In this document: positions 1-6,326 of the stretch, in pieces
How the letters are laid out: every line of letters starts with the position of its first letter
How positions within the stretch are numbered: the first letter of the stretch is position 1
Origin: CAZKNJ01 sp964554185
GTDB taxonomy: Bacteria > 4484-113
NCBI GenBank assembly: GCA_964554185.1
Contig: CAZKNJ010000070.1
Location: forward strand, 1-8,073
DNA: 8,073 nucleotides
Direction of reading: 5' to 3'
Made by a program: the position numbers and the translations under genes
The notes under the pieces: generated by a model
Databases searched by the model: none
Told to the model about the DNA's origin: nothing
What the model saw: the letters and a program-made list of their open reading frames with translations, nothing else

Positions 1-2144
1 ACCAGAAGCGATGTCCAATTGGCAGTGGTGTCTTGCGCAACGTCCACGGGCAGCTCCCATTCAATACCGATGCTGTCCTTCGCCCGATAGTAGTTTGGGG
101 AGCCGGCGCAGCCAATCGCCGGACGGCTATCAAACACCGCCAGCGAACAGGACCTCCCAACGCTAAGCGGCGGGACGGTGTTGGCCACTATGATGCTGGG
201 CGTGTTCCAATCAAGGCCGTCGCTATCCCCGGCCCGACGGAAGCGCAACGCCTCGCCCTGATTGACCGTGGCAACTCGGTAGCATACAGCTGGGCGGCCA
301 CCGACCACTGCCAAGCTGCTCTCCGGATACTCAGCCCCCGATGAGCCCTGCCACATCGCTGTACGAACATGCCAGTCCGTTTTCCGCGCCTGAAAGTTCA
401 CCGTGTGCATTTCCTCGGTAATTGAGACAATACGCTGACGCGGGTAGAACACCCATCCGGAGGTCGTGGGCTTGACGGTATGGCTGCCAATGGGTACATC
501 AGGTATCTCGTAGTAGCCCTCAGAGTCGGTGACGCCCGGCTCGAAGTACTCATACTCGTCCAAAAGCTCTACCAACATATCCGGAATGCCCACCGTTTCA
601 TTCTCGTCGTAAACCACGCGCCCGTCTAGCGTGACCAGAGGGTAATCCAGCACATTTAAACGAAAAGAGAATTCGTCATAATCCCCTAAGATGTTAGAGA
701 CGTAGAGCTCGCCGTAGTATTGGCCAGGGGCACCTAATTGCACCGTAGGGCTGGAAGAGGATGAGTAATCAGGTTCGGCTCCACCGCCAAAATCCCATTC
801 GTAGGAGAGCGGCTCGGTCCCCTCCACGGTTGCTGTGAAGTTCACGTACTCTCCGGCATATCCAAAGGTGGGCTCTACGTTGCAGATAAAGGGAAAGGGA
901 ATGTCCTCGGTGAGTATCAAGGTGAATTCGTACACATCCTCACCGAGCGAGTTGGTTACCGTTAGCGACGCATCATATTCGCCAACGTCCAGGAGGAACA
1001 CCAGTGGAGATTCATGTGTGGACTCGTTGGGGTTAGCGCCTCCACCGAAATCCCAGGAGTAGGTCAGCGGGGGGCTGCCTATTACGTAAGCGATGAACTG
1101 AACTGTCTGGTACTTACGAGCGATAGTTGGCATCACAAACTGAATCTGCGGCATTGATGCAGTAACCTGCAGCTCAAACTCAAAGGTGTCTTCGCCGAGC
1201 GGATTGCTCACCGTCACTGAAGCGTTGTGGACACCGGCATTCGCCAGTGTGACCACAGCCTTGACTTCGTTGGAGGTGTTGGGTTCGGCGCCGCCGCCGA
1301 AATCCCAGGAGTATTCGATAGCAGTGCCACCGGTGACAGATGCCCTGAAAGCGCGGCACTCGCCCTCCAGGCCGGAGGTAGGCGAGACGCTCTCAACCGT
1401 GGGCGCGCCTCCGGGCAGCGCGACCGGGTCCGAAGGAATGCCGGTGGCGCCCCAGCTGTCCTGCGGCACCACCCGGTAGTAGAACTGCGTCACGTCTTCC
1501 AGCGAAACAGCGAATTCCAGTCGGCCGTCGCCAGCAGCATTGTACAGAGATGCGTCCTCCACGAAGTCGAACGGGCCGGAAGCACTCTTTCTTCCCTCAA
1601 TCCTGTAGCTGGCGGAGTTAACACCGAAGTTGACTGCAATCGGCGTGACGTCCGCAATGTCCACCACGCCGTTGCCGGAGCCATCAATCACCGCCTGTAT
1701 GCAGTCGGGCGCCGTCTCCTGGTCATAGGTTTCGCCGAAGTGCACTGCGAGTGGCGTGATGTCGCTGATGCCTACCGTGCCGTTCTGATCGTAATCGCCC
1801 AAATTGCGGTAGTGCCAGTTGAGGGTGAAATCCCGGCTGCCGCTCGGCGTTAGGCCAAGGTCAACGACCTTGTTGGCTTCGCCGTTCGGCGGCGAGCAGG
1901 TGAGCTTGCCTGCGTGATAGCCGTTAAGCTGGCGAGTGAACTCCTGTTTGAGTTCCTCAAACAGCGATGGCTCCACCCCGTCCGGTGGCGAGAGAGCGTC
2001 GAGTTGCGCCAAAGCGTCCTGAACGGTTCCGGAAGCCGGCGCGACGCGCAAGTCAACTGGTGCAGGCTGCTTATGCCCGCCACAAGCGAACAGCAGAATG
2101 ATGGCGATTATGCTCGCAACTGCGACTGAATAGCCCTTTCTCAT
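1..2144 (-). CDS. Modular surface lipoprotein with dockerin-like, PKD and propeller-like repeats (partial, C-terminus missing)
   Basis: The minus-strand frame starting at 2144 stays open to the left edge, giving 714 codons and no stop. Residues 1-21 form a lipoprotein signal peptide (M-R-K, a hydrophobic stretch, lipobox L-F-A-C with Cys21), so the mature protein should be lipid-anchored outside the cytoplasm. Residues 116-137 and 153-174 are two dockerin-like calcium loops: D117, D119, N121, G122, D128, then D154, G155, N158, G159, D165, each ending in A-V-x-F-G. Residues about 177-243 look FnIII-like. Three PKD domains follow, with Trp280, Trp364 and Trp450 in the repeated Y-S/E-W-D-F-G-G-G-A motif. 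Residues about 503-586 resemble a carboxypeptidase-regulatory-like beta domain (T-D-S-E-G-Y-Y-E-I). From about 590, repeats of the S-L-A-V type begin at 610, 667 and 712. GGAGGGG at 2154-2148 supports the start. Probable role: binding or display at the cell surface; no catalytic motif is visible. Confidence 0.88.
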   Translation of the reverse strand, partial: MRKGYSVAVASIIAIILLFACGGHKQPAPVDLRVAPASGTVQDALAQLDALSPPDGVEPSLFEELKQEFTRQLNGYHAGKLTCSPPNGEANKVVDLGLTPSGSRDFTLNWHYRNLGDYDQNGTVGISDITPLAVHFGETYDQETAPDCIQAVIDGSGNGVVDIADVTPIAVNFGVNSASYRIEGRKSASGPFDFVEDASLYNAAGDGRLEFAVSLEDVTQFYYRVVPQDSWGATGIPSDPVALPGGAPTVESVSPTSGLEGECRAFRASVTGGTAIEYSWDFGGGAEPNTSNEVKAVVTLANAGVHNASVTVSNPLGEDTFEFELQVTASMPQIQFVMPTIARKYQTVQFIAYVIGSPPLTYSWDFGGGANPNESTHESPLVFLLDVGEYDASLTVTNSLGEDVYEFTLILTEDIPFPFICNVEPTFGYAGEYVNFTATVEGTEPLSYEWDFGGGAEPDYSSSSSPTVQLGAPGQYYGELYVSNILGDYDEFSFRLNVLDYPLVTLDGRVVYDENETVGIPDMLVELLDEYEYFEPGVTDSEGYYEIPDVPIGSHTVKPTTSGWVFYPRQRIVSITEEMHTVNFQARKTDWHVRTAMWQGSSGAEYPESSLAVVGGRPAVCYRVATVNQGEALRFRRAGDSDGLDWNTPSIIVANTVPPLSVGRSCSLAVFDSRPAIGCAGSPNYYRAKDSIGIEWELPVDVAQDTTANWTSLL

Positions 2145-2179
2145 GGGCCCCTCCGGTTCCCCTGAAATGATCTATTAGT

Positions 2180-2208
2180 ATTATACCGCCGATGGCAGCG
2201 CGCGGCAA
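2180..2208 (-). promoter_or_regulatory. Sigma70-type promoter of the modular lipoprotein gene
   Basis: Read on the minus strand, TTGCCG (2208-2203) is a 4/6 match to the -35 box. A perfect TATAAT (2185-2180) follows after exactly 17 bp. Predicted transcription starts near 2173, leaving a leader of about 28 nt that contains GGAGGGG (2154-2148) just before the ATG at 2144. The -35 box lies inside the first codons of the diverging gene if that gene starts at 2192. The call comes from consensus matching only. Confidence 0.7.
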
Positions 2209-2674
2209 CATAATCTCCAGATTATTCCAGGTGGAGTTGAACAGCAAATACCCTCTGTTGCGTCTTACCAGTATGGGGCGGTTGGTAATATGGATTATCG
2301 TCGTATGCTACTTAGGTGTCGTCCTTCTGGCAGCTGGGGCATACGCGCTGTCGCTGCAACCAGACGATAGCTTGCGCTTGCGTAGCTGGGCGGCGGACGC
2401 TGCGCGCCGCGAGCGGGAGGGGACGCTGACCGTGCTGCCCGAGCCAGCGCCGCCGAAGAAGGCGCTCAAGCCCTACCCCAGCCAGTGGAAGCGGGTCAAG
2501 TATGTGATGAAGGACGGCTACGTCACGATAGAAGCTGCACGCGGGGGGCGGGTGGTCGGCCGTTACGCACCCAAATCCGCGGAGTACTGGCGGACTGGAG
2601 GTAAAAGCGAACCGCCATTCTCGGACGAGGACACCCTCGTCATTGAATTCCACCCGTGGCGGTGGTGGCACTAG
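2192..2674 (+). CDS. Single-pass membrane protein of unknown function
   Basis: I do not recognise the family. The longest reading gives 160 residues. A strongly hydrophobic segment at about residues 31-54 should be one membrane span. It is followed by an Arg/Glu-rich stretch (61-77), a Pro/Lys-rich linker (82-97) and a small C-terminal region of beta character (about 98-160) ending in an unusual Trp/His-rich tail (H-P-W-R-W-W-H). An N-in orientation with the soluble part outside is plausible. Neither candidate start has a clear Shine-Dalgarno. The ATG at 2192 would be nearly leaderless, while the ATG at 2273 (residue 28) would put the membrane span at the very N-terminus and leave the diverging promoter outside the gene. 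Codons downstream of the span favour G/C in third position, which supports real coding. The gene diverges from the lipoprotein gene and is followed by two palindromes. Confidence 0.6.
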   Translation: MAARGNIISRLFQVELNSKYPLLRLTSMGRLVIWIIVVCYLGVVLLAAGAYALSLQPDDSLRLRSWAADAARREREGTLTVLPEPAPPKKALKPYPSQWKRVKYVMKDGYVTIEAARGGRVVGRYAPKSAEYWRTGGKSEPPFSDEDTLVIEFHPWRWWH

Positions 2675-2716
2675 CAGCGGCCAGCGGCGAGTTGCCAGAA
2701 AGATCCCCGGAACGGA

Positions 2717-2770
2717 CGCGCGACCTCTAGGTCGCGCGATTCAGTGATGTGGCGACCTGGAGGTCGCCAC
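2717..2770. repeat. Two tandem 22-bp palindromes with a shared core (possible terminator or dispersed repeat)
   Basis: Palindrome 1 (2717-2738) has perfect 10-bp arms, CGCGCGACCT and AGGTCGCGCG, around CT. Palindrome 2 (2749-2770) has perfect 10-bp arms, GTGGCGACCT and AGGTCGCCAC, around GG. They are 10 bp apart, a 32-bp period, and share the core GCGACCT-NN-AGGTCGC, so arms of one could also pair with arms of the other. The pair begins 43 bp after the membrane-protein stop and lies just before the -10 box of the next operon. The following sequence is only modestly T-rich (TCCTTTCTGTTT), so an intrinsic terminator is possible but not clear. A REP-like dispersed element or a protein-binding site are the alternatives. 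Confidence 0.75.
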
Positions 2771-2793
2771 TCCTTTCTGTTTCGATCACAAGG

Positions 2794-2799
2794 TAGAAT
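2794..2799 (+). promoter_or_regulatory. Candidate -10 box for the CoA-binding/lipoprotein operon
   Basis: TAGAAT is a 5/6 match to the -10 consensus and would place the transcription start near 2806, about 15 nt before the ATG at 2821. No good -35 hexamer is seen at 16-18 bp. The call rests on position and on similar boxes elsewhere in the window (TAGAAT at 7012, TATAAT at 4915). Confidence 0.35.
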
Positions 2800-2820
2800 G
2801 AAGGGCGCAGCCGGCGGGTA

Positions 2821-3276
2821 ATGAACGCAACGATGGACGCGGAAGCGGTACAACCGGAAAAGCACCTGCTCATCTACGGGCTCTCGCGCGAGGGCAACGG
2901 CTTCGCCTACAGCGTGCTGGAGCGCATCCGCACGTTCCAGCCGGATATGCACCTGACGGCGGTGCACCCCGAAGTGGGCGAGCTGCCCGCGGCGGGCCTT
3001 ACGGTCATCGCCAGCGCGCGGGACGCGGTGCCGCCGGCCACGCGGGCGATGCTGGTGCTGAACGCGGAGGACACGCGGGAGGCGCTGAACGACGTGGCGG
3101 CGGCGGGGATCAAGCACGTGTGGCTGGTGATGTACGCCGACACGCGGGAGAACCTGCGGTTCGCCCGGGAGCAGGGGATGCAGGTGGTGAGCGGCTGCCC
3201 GGTGATGAACACTCCGCGCGACCCGGACGCGCCGAACGTGCGCCCGGACATTGCGCGGTACTATGGGAGGGAGTAG
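2821..3276 (+). CDS. CoA-binding domain protein (YccU/CoA_binding_2-like)
   Basis: The product has 151 residues, close to the usual length of small stand-alone CoA-binding-fold proteins. Residues about 15-33 form a Rossmann-like first strand and turn (L-L-I-Y-G-L-S-R-E-G-N-G-F-A-Y), matching the family's V-G-A-S-R...G-N start. Later segments match in order: a second strand with V-H-P (48-50), a strand with M-L-V-L-N-A (77-82), and A-A-G-I-K-H-V-W-L (94-102) leading to E-Q-G-M-Q-V-V-S-G-C-P-V-M (117-129). In the family this last part is the G-I-x-V-V-x-G-x-C-x-M end. Members bind CoA or a related nucleotide in the cytoplasm; a specific reaction is not established. The start is weakly marked (GGCGGG just upstream), and ATG 2833 is an alternative. 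The stop is 4 bp before the next gene, indicating an operon. Confidence 0.75.
   Translation: MNATMDAEAVQPEKHLLIYGLSREGNGFAYSVLERIRTFQPDMHLTAVHPEVGELPAAGLTVIASARDAVPPATRAMLVLNAEDTREALNDVAAAGIKHVWLVMYADTRENLRFAREQGMQVVSGCPVMNTPRDPDAPNVRPDIARYYGRE
3265..3273 (+). promoter_or_regulatory. Ribosome binding site that fixes the small lipoprotein start
   Basis: GGGAGGGAG lies in the last codons of the upstream gene, 7 nt before the ATG at 3281. This supports that ATG over the in-frame ATG at 3251, which lacks such a site and would bury the signal peptide behind ten polar residues. Confidence 0.75.
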
Positions 3277-3280
3277 CGGG

Positions 3281-3718
3281 ATGAAACGAATCATTACATT
3301 GTGCATAGCGCTGGTGGCGCTAGCGGTGATGCTCGCATCCTGCGTGCAGCCGGCAGAGCAGGCTGCCGAGAAGCCGGCGCCGGTGAAGGCGCAGCCGGCG
3401 GAGCCAGTTTCCACGGAGACGGCCCCGGCGGACGCGCAAGCGGCGATGGAGAACATCAAGGCCGGCTACAACGAGATGGACGCCGACAAGCTGACGGCGG
3501 ACTTCGGCGCCATCATGTTCACCCAGGGCTTTACCAAGGAGGCCTACGCCGAGGTGATGGACAACCTGCACCAGAAGCTGGGATTGTGGGAGAGCGAGGA
3601 GTTCGTGAGCGAGGACAGCGGCGCCTACACCTGGCGCGGGAAGTTTGAGAAGGGGAGCGCGCAGGTCGTCATCGTGCTGACCACTGAGGGGAAGGTAACG
3701 GGGCTGTGGTTTAAGTAG
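3281..3718 (+). CDS. Small lipoprotein with NTF2-like / DUF3887-like domain
   Basis: The product has 145 residues. The N-terminus is a textbook lipoprotein signal peptide: M-K-R, a hydrophobic core, then lipobox L-A-S-C with Cys21, so it should be exported and lipid-anchored. Residues 22-50 are a flexible Pro/Ala/Glu-rich linker. Residues about 51-145 form a compact domain: helices (A-A-M-E-N-I-K-A-G-Y-N and F-T-K-E-A-Y-A-E-V-M-D-N-L-H-Q-K-L-G) followed by beta strands ending in V-V-I-V-L-T-T-E-G-K-V-T-G-L-W-F-K. This order and the G-K-V-x-G-L end resemble the NTF2-like DUF3887 family, often found as a small ligand-binding or accessory domain. That assignment comes from memory of the pattern, not a search. 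It is probably co-transcribed with the CoA-binding gene. Its stop is 3 bp from the stop of the converging rhomboid gene. Confidence 0.75.
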   Translation: MKRIITLCIALVALAVMLASCVQPAEQAAEKPAPVKAQPAEPVSTETAPADAQAAMENIKAGYNEMDADKLTADFGAIMFTQGFTKEAYAEVMDNLHQKLGLWESEEFVSEDSGAYTWRGKFEKGSAQVVIVLTTEGKVTGLWFK

Positions 3719-3721
3719 CGG

Positions 3722-4813
3722 CTACATATCGCCGCGGATGCAGCCGCCGCGGATGGTCGTATCGCGCACGCTGCCCGGAAGCTGAAGTCCCTCCGGCTCC
3801 TCCGGCGGCGGGCGCAGGCGGTTGATGAGCGCCTGGTAGCCGTGAATCCTCCAGCTATCACCTGATTCGGTCGCAGCCAGCAGCATCAGCTCTGCGTGCT
3901 TCAGCGCGCCGTCCACGTCGTCCTTTCCCAGCAGCTCCTCAACGGTGAAGTCGTGGAACTCGGGGATAGCTTCGGGATGCTCCGCTTTCAGGCGCGCGAC
4001 CTCTTCGCCGAGCGTGGGGAAGATGGGCTCGTTGCCGCCCGCGTCGCCTTCATCGCCGATGAGAAACGTCGTCAACTCGGCGCAGACCTCCGGATCGGTG
4101 GGTTTGGGCTTGCGGGCCTGGATGACCAGCGGCCAGACGATGATGGCGCCGGCAATCGCCCCGGCAAAGTGGGCGTAGATTCCCAGGTTGGAGAACACGC
4201 TCATTCCCAGCAGGGCGGTAGCGAAGAACGCCTGGAGCAGTATCCAGGAGCCAATGAACCACACCGCGCTGATGTTGCGCAGGTGCGGCAAGTAACTACC
4301 GGCCGCCAGGCCGTAACCCGAAAAGCCAAACCACACCAGTGAGGTGATCTTGGCGCGCGGGTAGAAGATGAGATAGGCCACCATCACGCCCGCAATCGCG
4401 CCGCTGGCGCCGAGGCCCGGCTGGTCGCTCTGCCATCCCGCGAGCACGGTGAAGCCGCTGGCGGCCAGCCCGCAGGCGAGATAGAACACCAGGAACCTGA
4501 ACCGCCCGAGCAGCCATTCAATGTTGTCGCCGAAGAGCCACAGCGCGATCATGTTGCCCGCGATATGCGCGCCGCCGGCGTGCATGAACATCGCGGTGAG
4601 CATGGTCCAGCTAGAGGAGATGCCGGTCCCGGGCACGTTCTCGCCATTGAGGATACGGGTCGGCACCTCGCCCCACTGAGCAATGGACGCCGCAAAGCCC
4701 TGGGGGTGCAGCCATTGCAGGGCGAAAACCACGATGCAGGTGAAGATGAGCCCCAGCGTGACGTAGGGCGTGTCGTAACTGGTCGCGTTGTCTCTTAGCG
4801 GGATTACTATCAT
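3722..4813 (-). CDS. Rhomboid family intramembrane serine protease
   Basis: The product has 363 residues. The N-terminus M-I-V-I-P-L-R-D-N is typical of the bacterial rhomboid branch that begins with I-P-L-R-D. About six membrane spans fall between residues 17 and 232. The catalytic set is complete: His83-x3-Asn87 in span 2 (A-H-I-A-G-N), the nucleophile Ser137 in G-A-S-G at the start of span 4, and the partner His215 in Y-A-H-F-A-G-A-I-A-G of the last core span. The enzyme should cleave transmembrane or membrane-proximal segments of other proteins; the substrate is unknown. Residues about 233-363 are a soluble tail, mostly acidic and helical, with one helix pair (about 297-334) resembling a TPR hairpin. 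A purine-rich GGAGGAGG lies about 12 nt before the ATG, somewhat far, with GGGCGAG closer. The gene has its own promoter and faces away from the MATE gene. Confidence 0.93.
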   Translation of the reverse strand: MIVIPLRDNATSYDTPYVTLGLIFTCIVVFALQWLHPQGFAASIAQWGEVPTRILNGENVPGTGISSSWTMLTAMFMHAGGAHIAGNMIALWLFGDNIEWLLGRFRFLVFYLACGLAASGFTVLAGWQSDQPGLGASGAIAGVMVAYLIFYPRAKITSLVWFGFSGYGLAAGSYLPHLRNISAVWFIGSWILLQAFFATALLGMSVFSNLGIYAHFAGAIAGAIIVWPLVIQARKPKPTDPEVCAELTTFLIGDEGDAGGNEPIFPTLGEEVARLKAEHPEAIPEFHDFTVEELLGKDDVDGALKHAELMLLAATESGDSWRIHGYQALINRLRPPPEEPEGLQLPGSVRDTTIRGGCIRGDM

Positions 4814-4847
4814 CTCGCCCGCCGGCCTCCTCCGCCGCCGCAGCGCG

Positions 4848-4856
4848 ATTATATCA
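4848..4856 (-). promoter_or_regulatory. Extended -10 promoter of the rhomboid gene
   Basis: On the minus strand TGA-TATAAT (4856-4848) is an extended -10 element with a perfect hexamer. No good -35 box is seen 16-18 bp upstream, as is common for extended -10 promoters. The start of transcription would be near 4841, giving a leader of roughly 28 nt before the ATG at 4813. Confidence 0.6.
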
Positions 4857-4914
4857 GGTTCGGGCAGACATATTCACCCGGTTGAATGCGAAAACAACCC
4901 AGCGGCATTGCGGG

Positions 4915-4920
4915 TATAAT
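4915..4920 (+). promoter_or_regulatory. -10 box of the MATE transporter gene
   Basis: A perfect TATAAT lies 11 bp before the ATG at 4932. Transcription would begin near 4927, leaving a leader of only about 5 nt (about 11 nt to the second ATG at 4938). The best hexamer 18 bp upstream is AAAACA (3/6), so the -35 is weak. Confidence 0.5.
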
Positions 4921-4931
4921 GCCAGGTTTCC

Positions 4932-6305
4932 ATGGCGATGAAACGGCAGACGGAAGACCTCGGCACGCAGCCGCTCGGGTGGCTGCTCATCCGGCTCAGC
5001 ATCCCGGGAATGATCTCGTTTCTGGTGATGACGCTCTACAACGTGGTGGACACGTTCTGGGTGTCCCGCCTGGGCGCGGAAGCCATCGCCGCGCTGACCG
5101 TGGTGTTCCCCTTCCAGATGATCAATGTGGCGCTGGGCGCGGGCAGCGGCATCGGCGTATCCTCGCTCGCCTCGCGGCTGTTCGGCCGGCGGGACGAGGA
5201 CGGGCCGCACGTGGTCGCGGGGCAGGTGTACTTCCTGGCGGTGGCGCTGGGGCTTATCACGCTGCTCGCGGGCACGCTGGCGACCAACCCCATCCTCGTG
5301 GCCTTCGGCGCGCGCCCGGAGTTCATCGGGCTGTCGCACGTGTACCTCTTCATCATCGCTTTCGGCACGCCGTTCCTCTACTTCCAGATGATGGGCAACA
5401 ACCTGCTGCGCGGCAGCGGCGACACCCTCACGCCGATGTTCATCATCGTAAGCGCGGCGGTGCTCAACGCGGTGATGGACCCGTTCCTCATCTTCGGCTG
5501 GTGGATCTTCCCGAAGCTTGGCATCGGCGGCGCCGCGCTGGCAACCGCCATCTCGCAGTTCGCGGGCGCCATAGCTTATTTGTTCTACCTGCCGCAACGG
5601 CATTCGGCCTACTCCATCCGGTTGCGTAACATGCTTCCGCGCTTCGACATCATCCGCAACATCTACCGCGTGGGCGGTCCCTCGGTGCTGATGATGCTCA
5701 TCGGCAGCTTCGTCATCGTCGCGTTCAACTGGTTTTTGGGCTCCTTCGGCCACCTGGCCATCGCCGCCTACGGCCTGCTCTTCCGCATCGTGCAGCTTTT
5801 CCTCATGCCGGTCATCGGCATGTCCCAGGGGCTGATGCCGATTGTGGGCTACAACTACGGCGCCCGCAACTTCCGGCGGATGTGGCGCGCGGTGCGCACG
5901 GCGACCTACTACTCCACCGTGGTCACGTGCAGTGCGGAAATAATGCTGATGCTGCTGGCGCCGCTGCTGGTGGGAGTGTTCACCACCGACCCGCAGCTGC
6001 TGGCGATGACGACCACCGCCATCCGCATCTTCTCCATCGCGCTCGTGCTGGTGGGGGCGCAGATGATGTGGATTACCACGATGCAGGGGATGGGGCACGG
6101 CAGCGAGGCCATGGTGCTGTCCATGCTGCGCCAGCTCGGCTTCCTGGTGCCGCTGATGGCGTTGTTCTCGCACCACTTCGGGCTGAACGGCATCTGGGCG
6201 TCGGTGCCCGCGGCGGACACGCTGGCGTTCCTCGCCACGCTGTGGTGGATTCTGTGGCTGCGGCGGCGCACCCGCGCGGCGCAGGCGCAGACGCAGACCG
6301 TGTAA
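4932..6305 (+). CDS. MATE family multidrug/cation antiporter
   Basis: The product has 457 residues, the normal MATE length, with about 12 hydrophobic spans in two homologous halves. Family signatures in order: Pro25 in the first span followed by L-Y-N-V-V-D-T-F-W-V-S-R-L-G (35-48); G-N-N-L-L-R-G-S-G-D-T-L-T-P-M (155-169); D-P-F-L-I-F-G-W-W (183-191) with L-G-I-G-G-A-A-L-A-T (196-205); and in the second half G-M-S-Q-G-L-M-P-I-V-G-Y-N-Y-G-A (296-311). Members export drugs or organic cations in exchange for Na+ or H+ across the inner membrane. The pattern is nearest the DinF/NorM-like bacterial branch; the substrate cannot be told. The C-terminus is a short basic then polar tail (R-R-R-T-R). ATG 4932 and ATG 4938 are both possible starts, and only a weak AGG is present upstream. 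The cupin gene follows after 21 bp and is probably co-transcribed. Confidence 0.94.
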   Translation: MAMKRQTEDLGTQPLGWLLIRLSIPGMISFLVMTLYNVVDTFWVSRLGAEAIAALTVVFPFQMINVALGAGSGIGVSSLASRLFGRRDEDGPHVVAGQVYFLAVALGLITLLAGTLATNPILVAFGARPEFIGLSHVYLFIIAFGTPFLYFQMMGNNLLRGSGDTLTPMFIIVSAAVLNAVMDPFLIFGWWIFPKLGIGGAALATAISQFAGAIAYLFYLPQRHSAYSIRLRNMLPRFDIIRNIYRVGGPSVLMMLIGSFVIVAFNWFLGSFGHLAIAAYGLLFRIVQLFLMPVIGMSQGLMPIVGYNYGARNFRRMWRAVRTATYYSTVVTCSAEIMLMLLAPLLVGVFTTDPQLLAMTTTAIRIFSIALVLVGAQMMWITTMQGMGHGSEAMVLSMLRQLGFLVPLMALFSHHFGLNGIWASVPAADTLAFLATLWWILWLRRRTRAAQAQTQTV

Positions 6306-6315
6306 GATACTCCGC

Positions 6316-6320
6316 GGAGG
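6316..6320 (+). promoter_or_regulatory. Ribosome binding site that selects a GTG start for the cupin gene
   Basis: GGAGG lies 6 nt before the GTG at 6327. The nearby ATG at 6331 is out of frame, so translation should begin at GTG. Confidence 0.75.
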
Positions 6321-6326
6321 CTTTCT

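Noticed and set aside
1227..1853. A 208-codon plus-strand frame and smaller neighbours within 1-2144.
   Set aside because: They are antisense to the continuous lipoprotein frame, which has in-frame PKD and dockerin-like motifs. Their products are unlike any known domain.
2717..2770. The two palindromes as a CRISPR array.
   Set aside because: Only two units with a 10-bp gap, each internally palindromic; there are no repeat-spacer pattern and no cas genes.
2671..3459. A 262-codon minus-strand frame opposite the CoA-binding and lipoprotein genes.
   Set aside because: Its composition is Arg/His/Val-rich without domains, and it crosses the palindromes and two genes with clear products and start signals.
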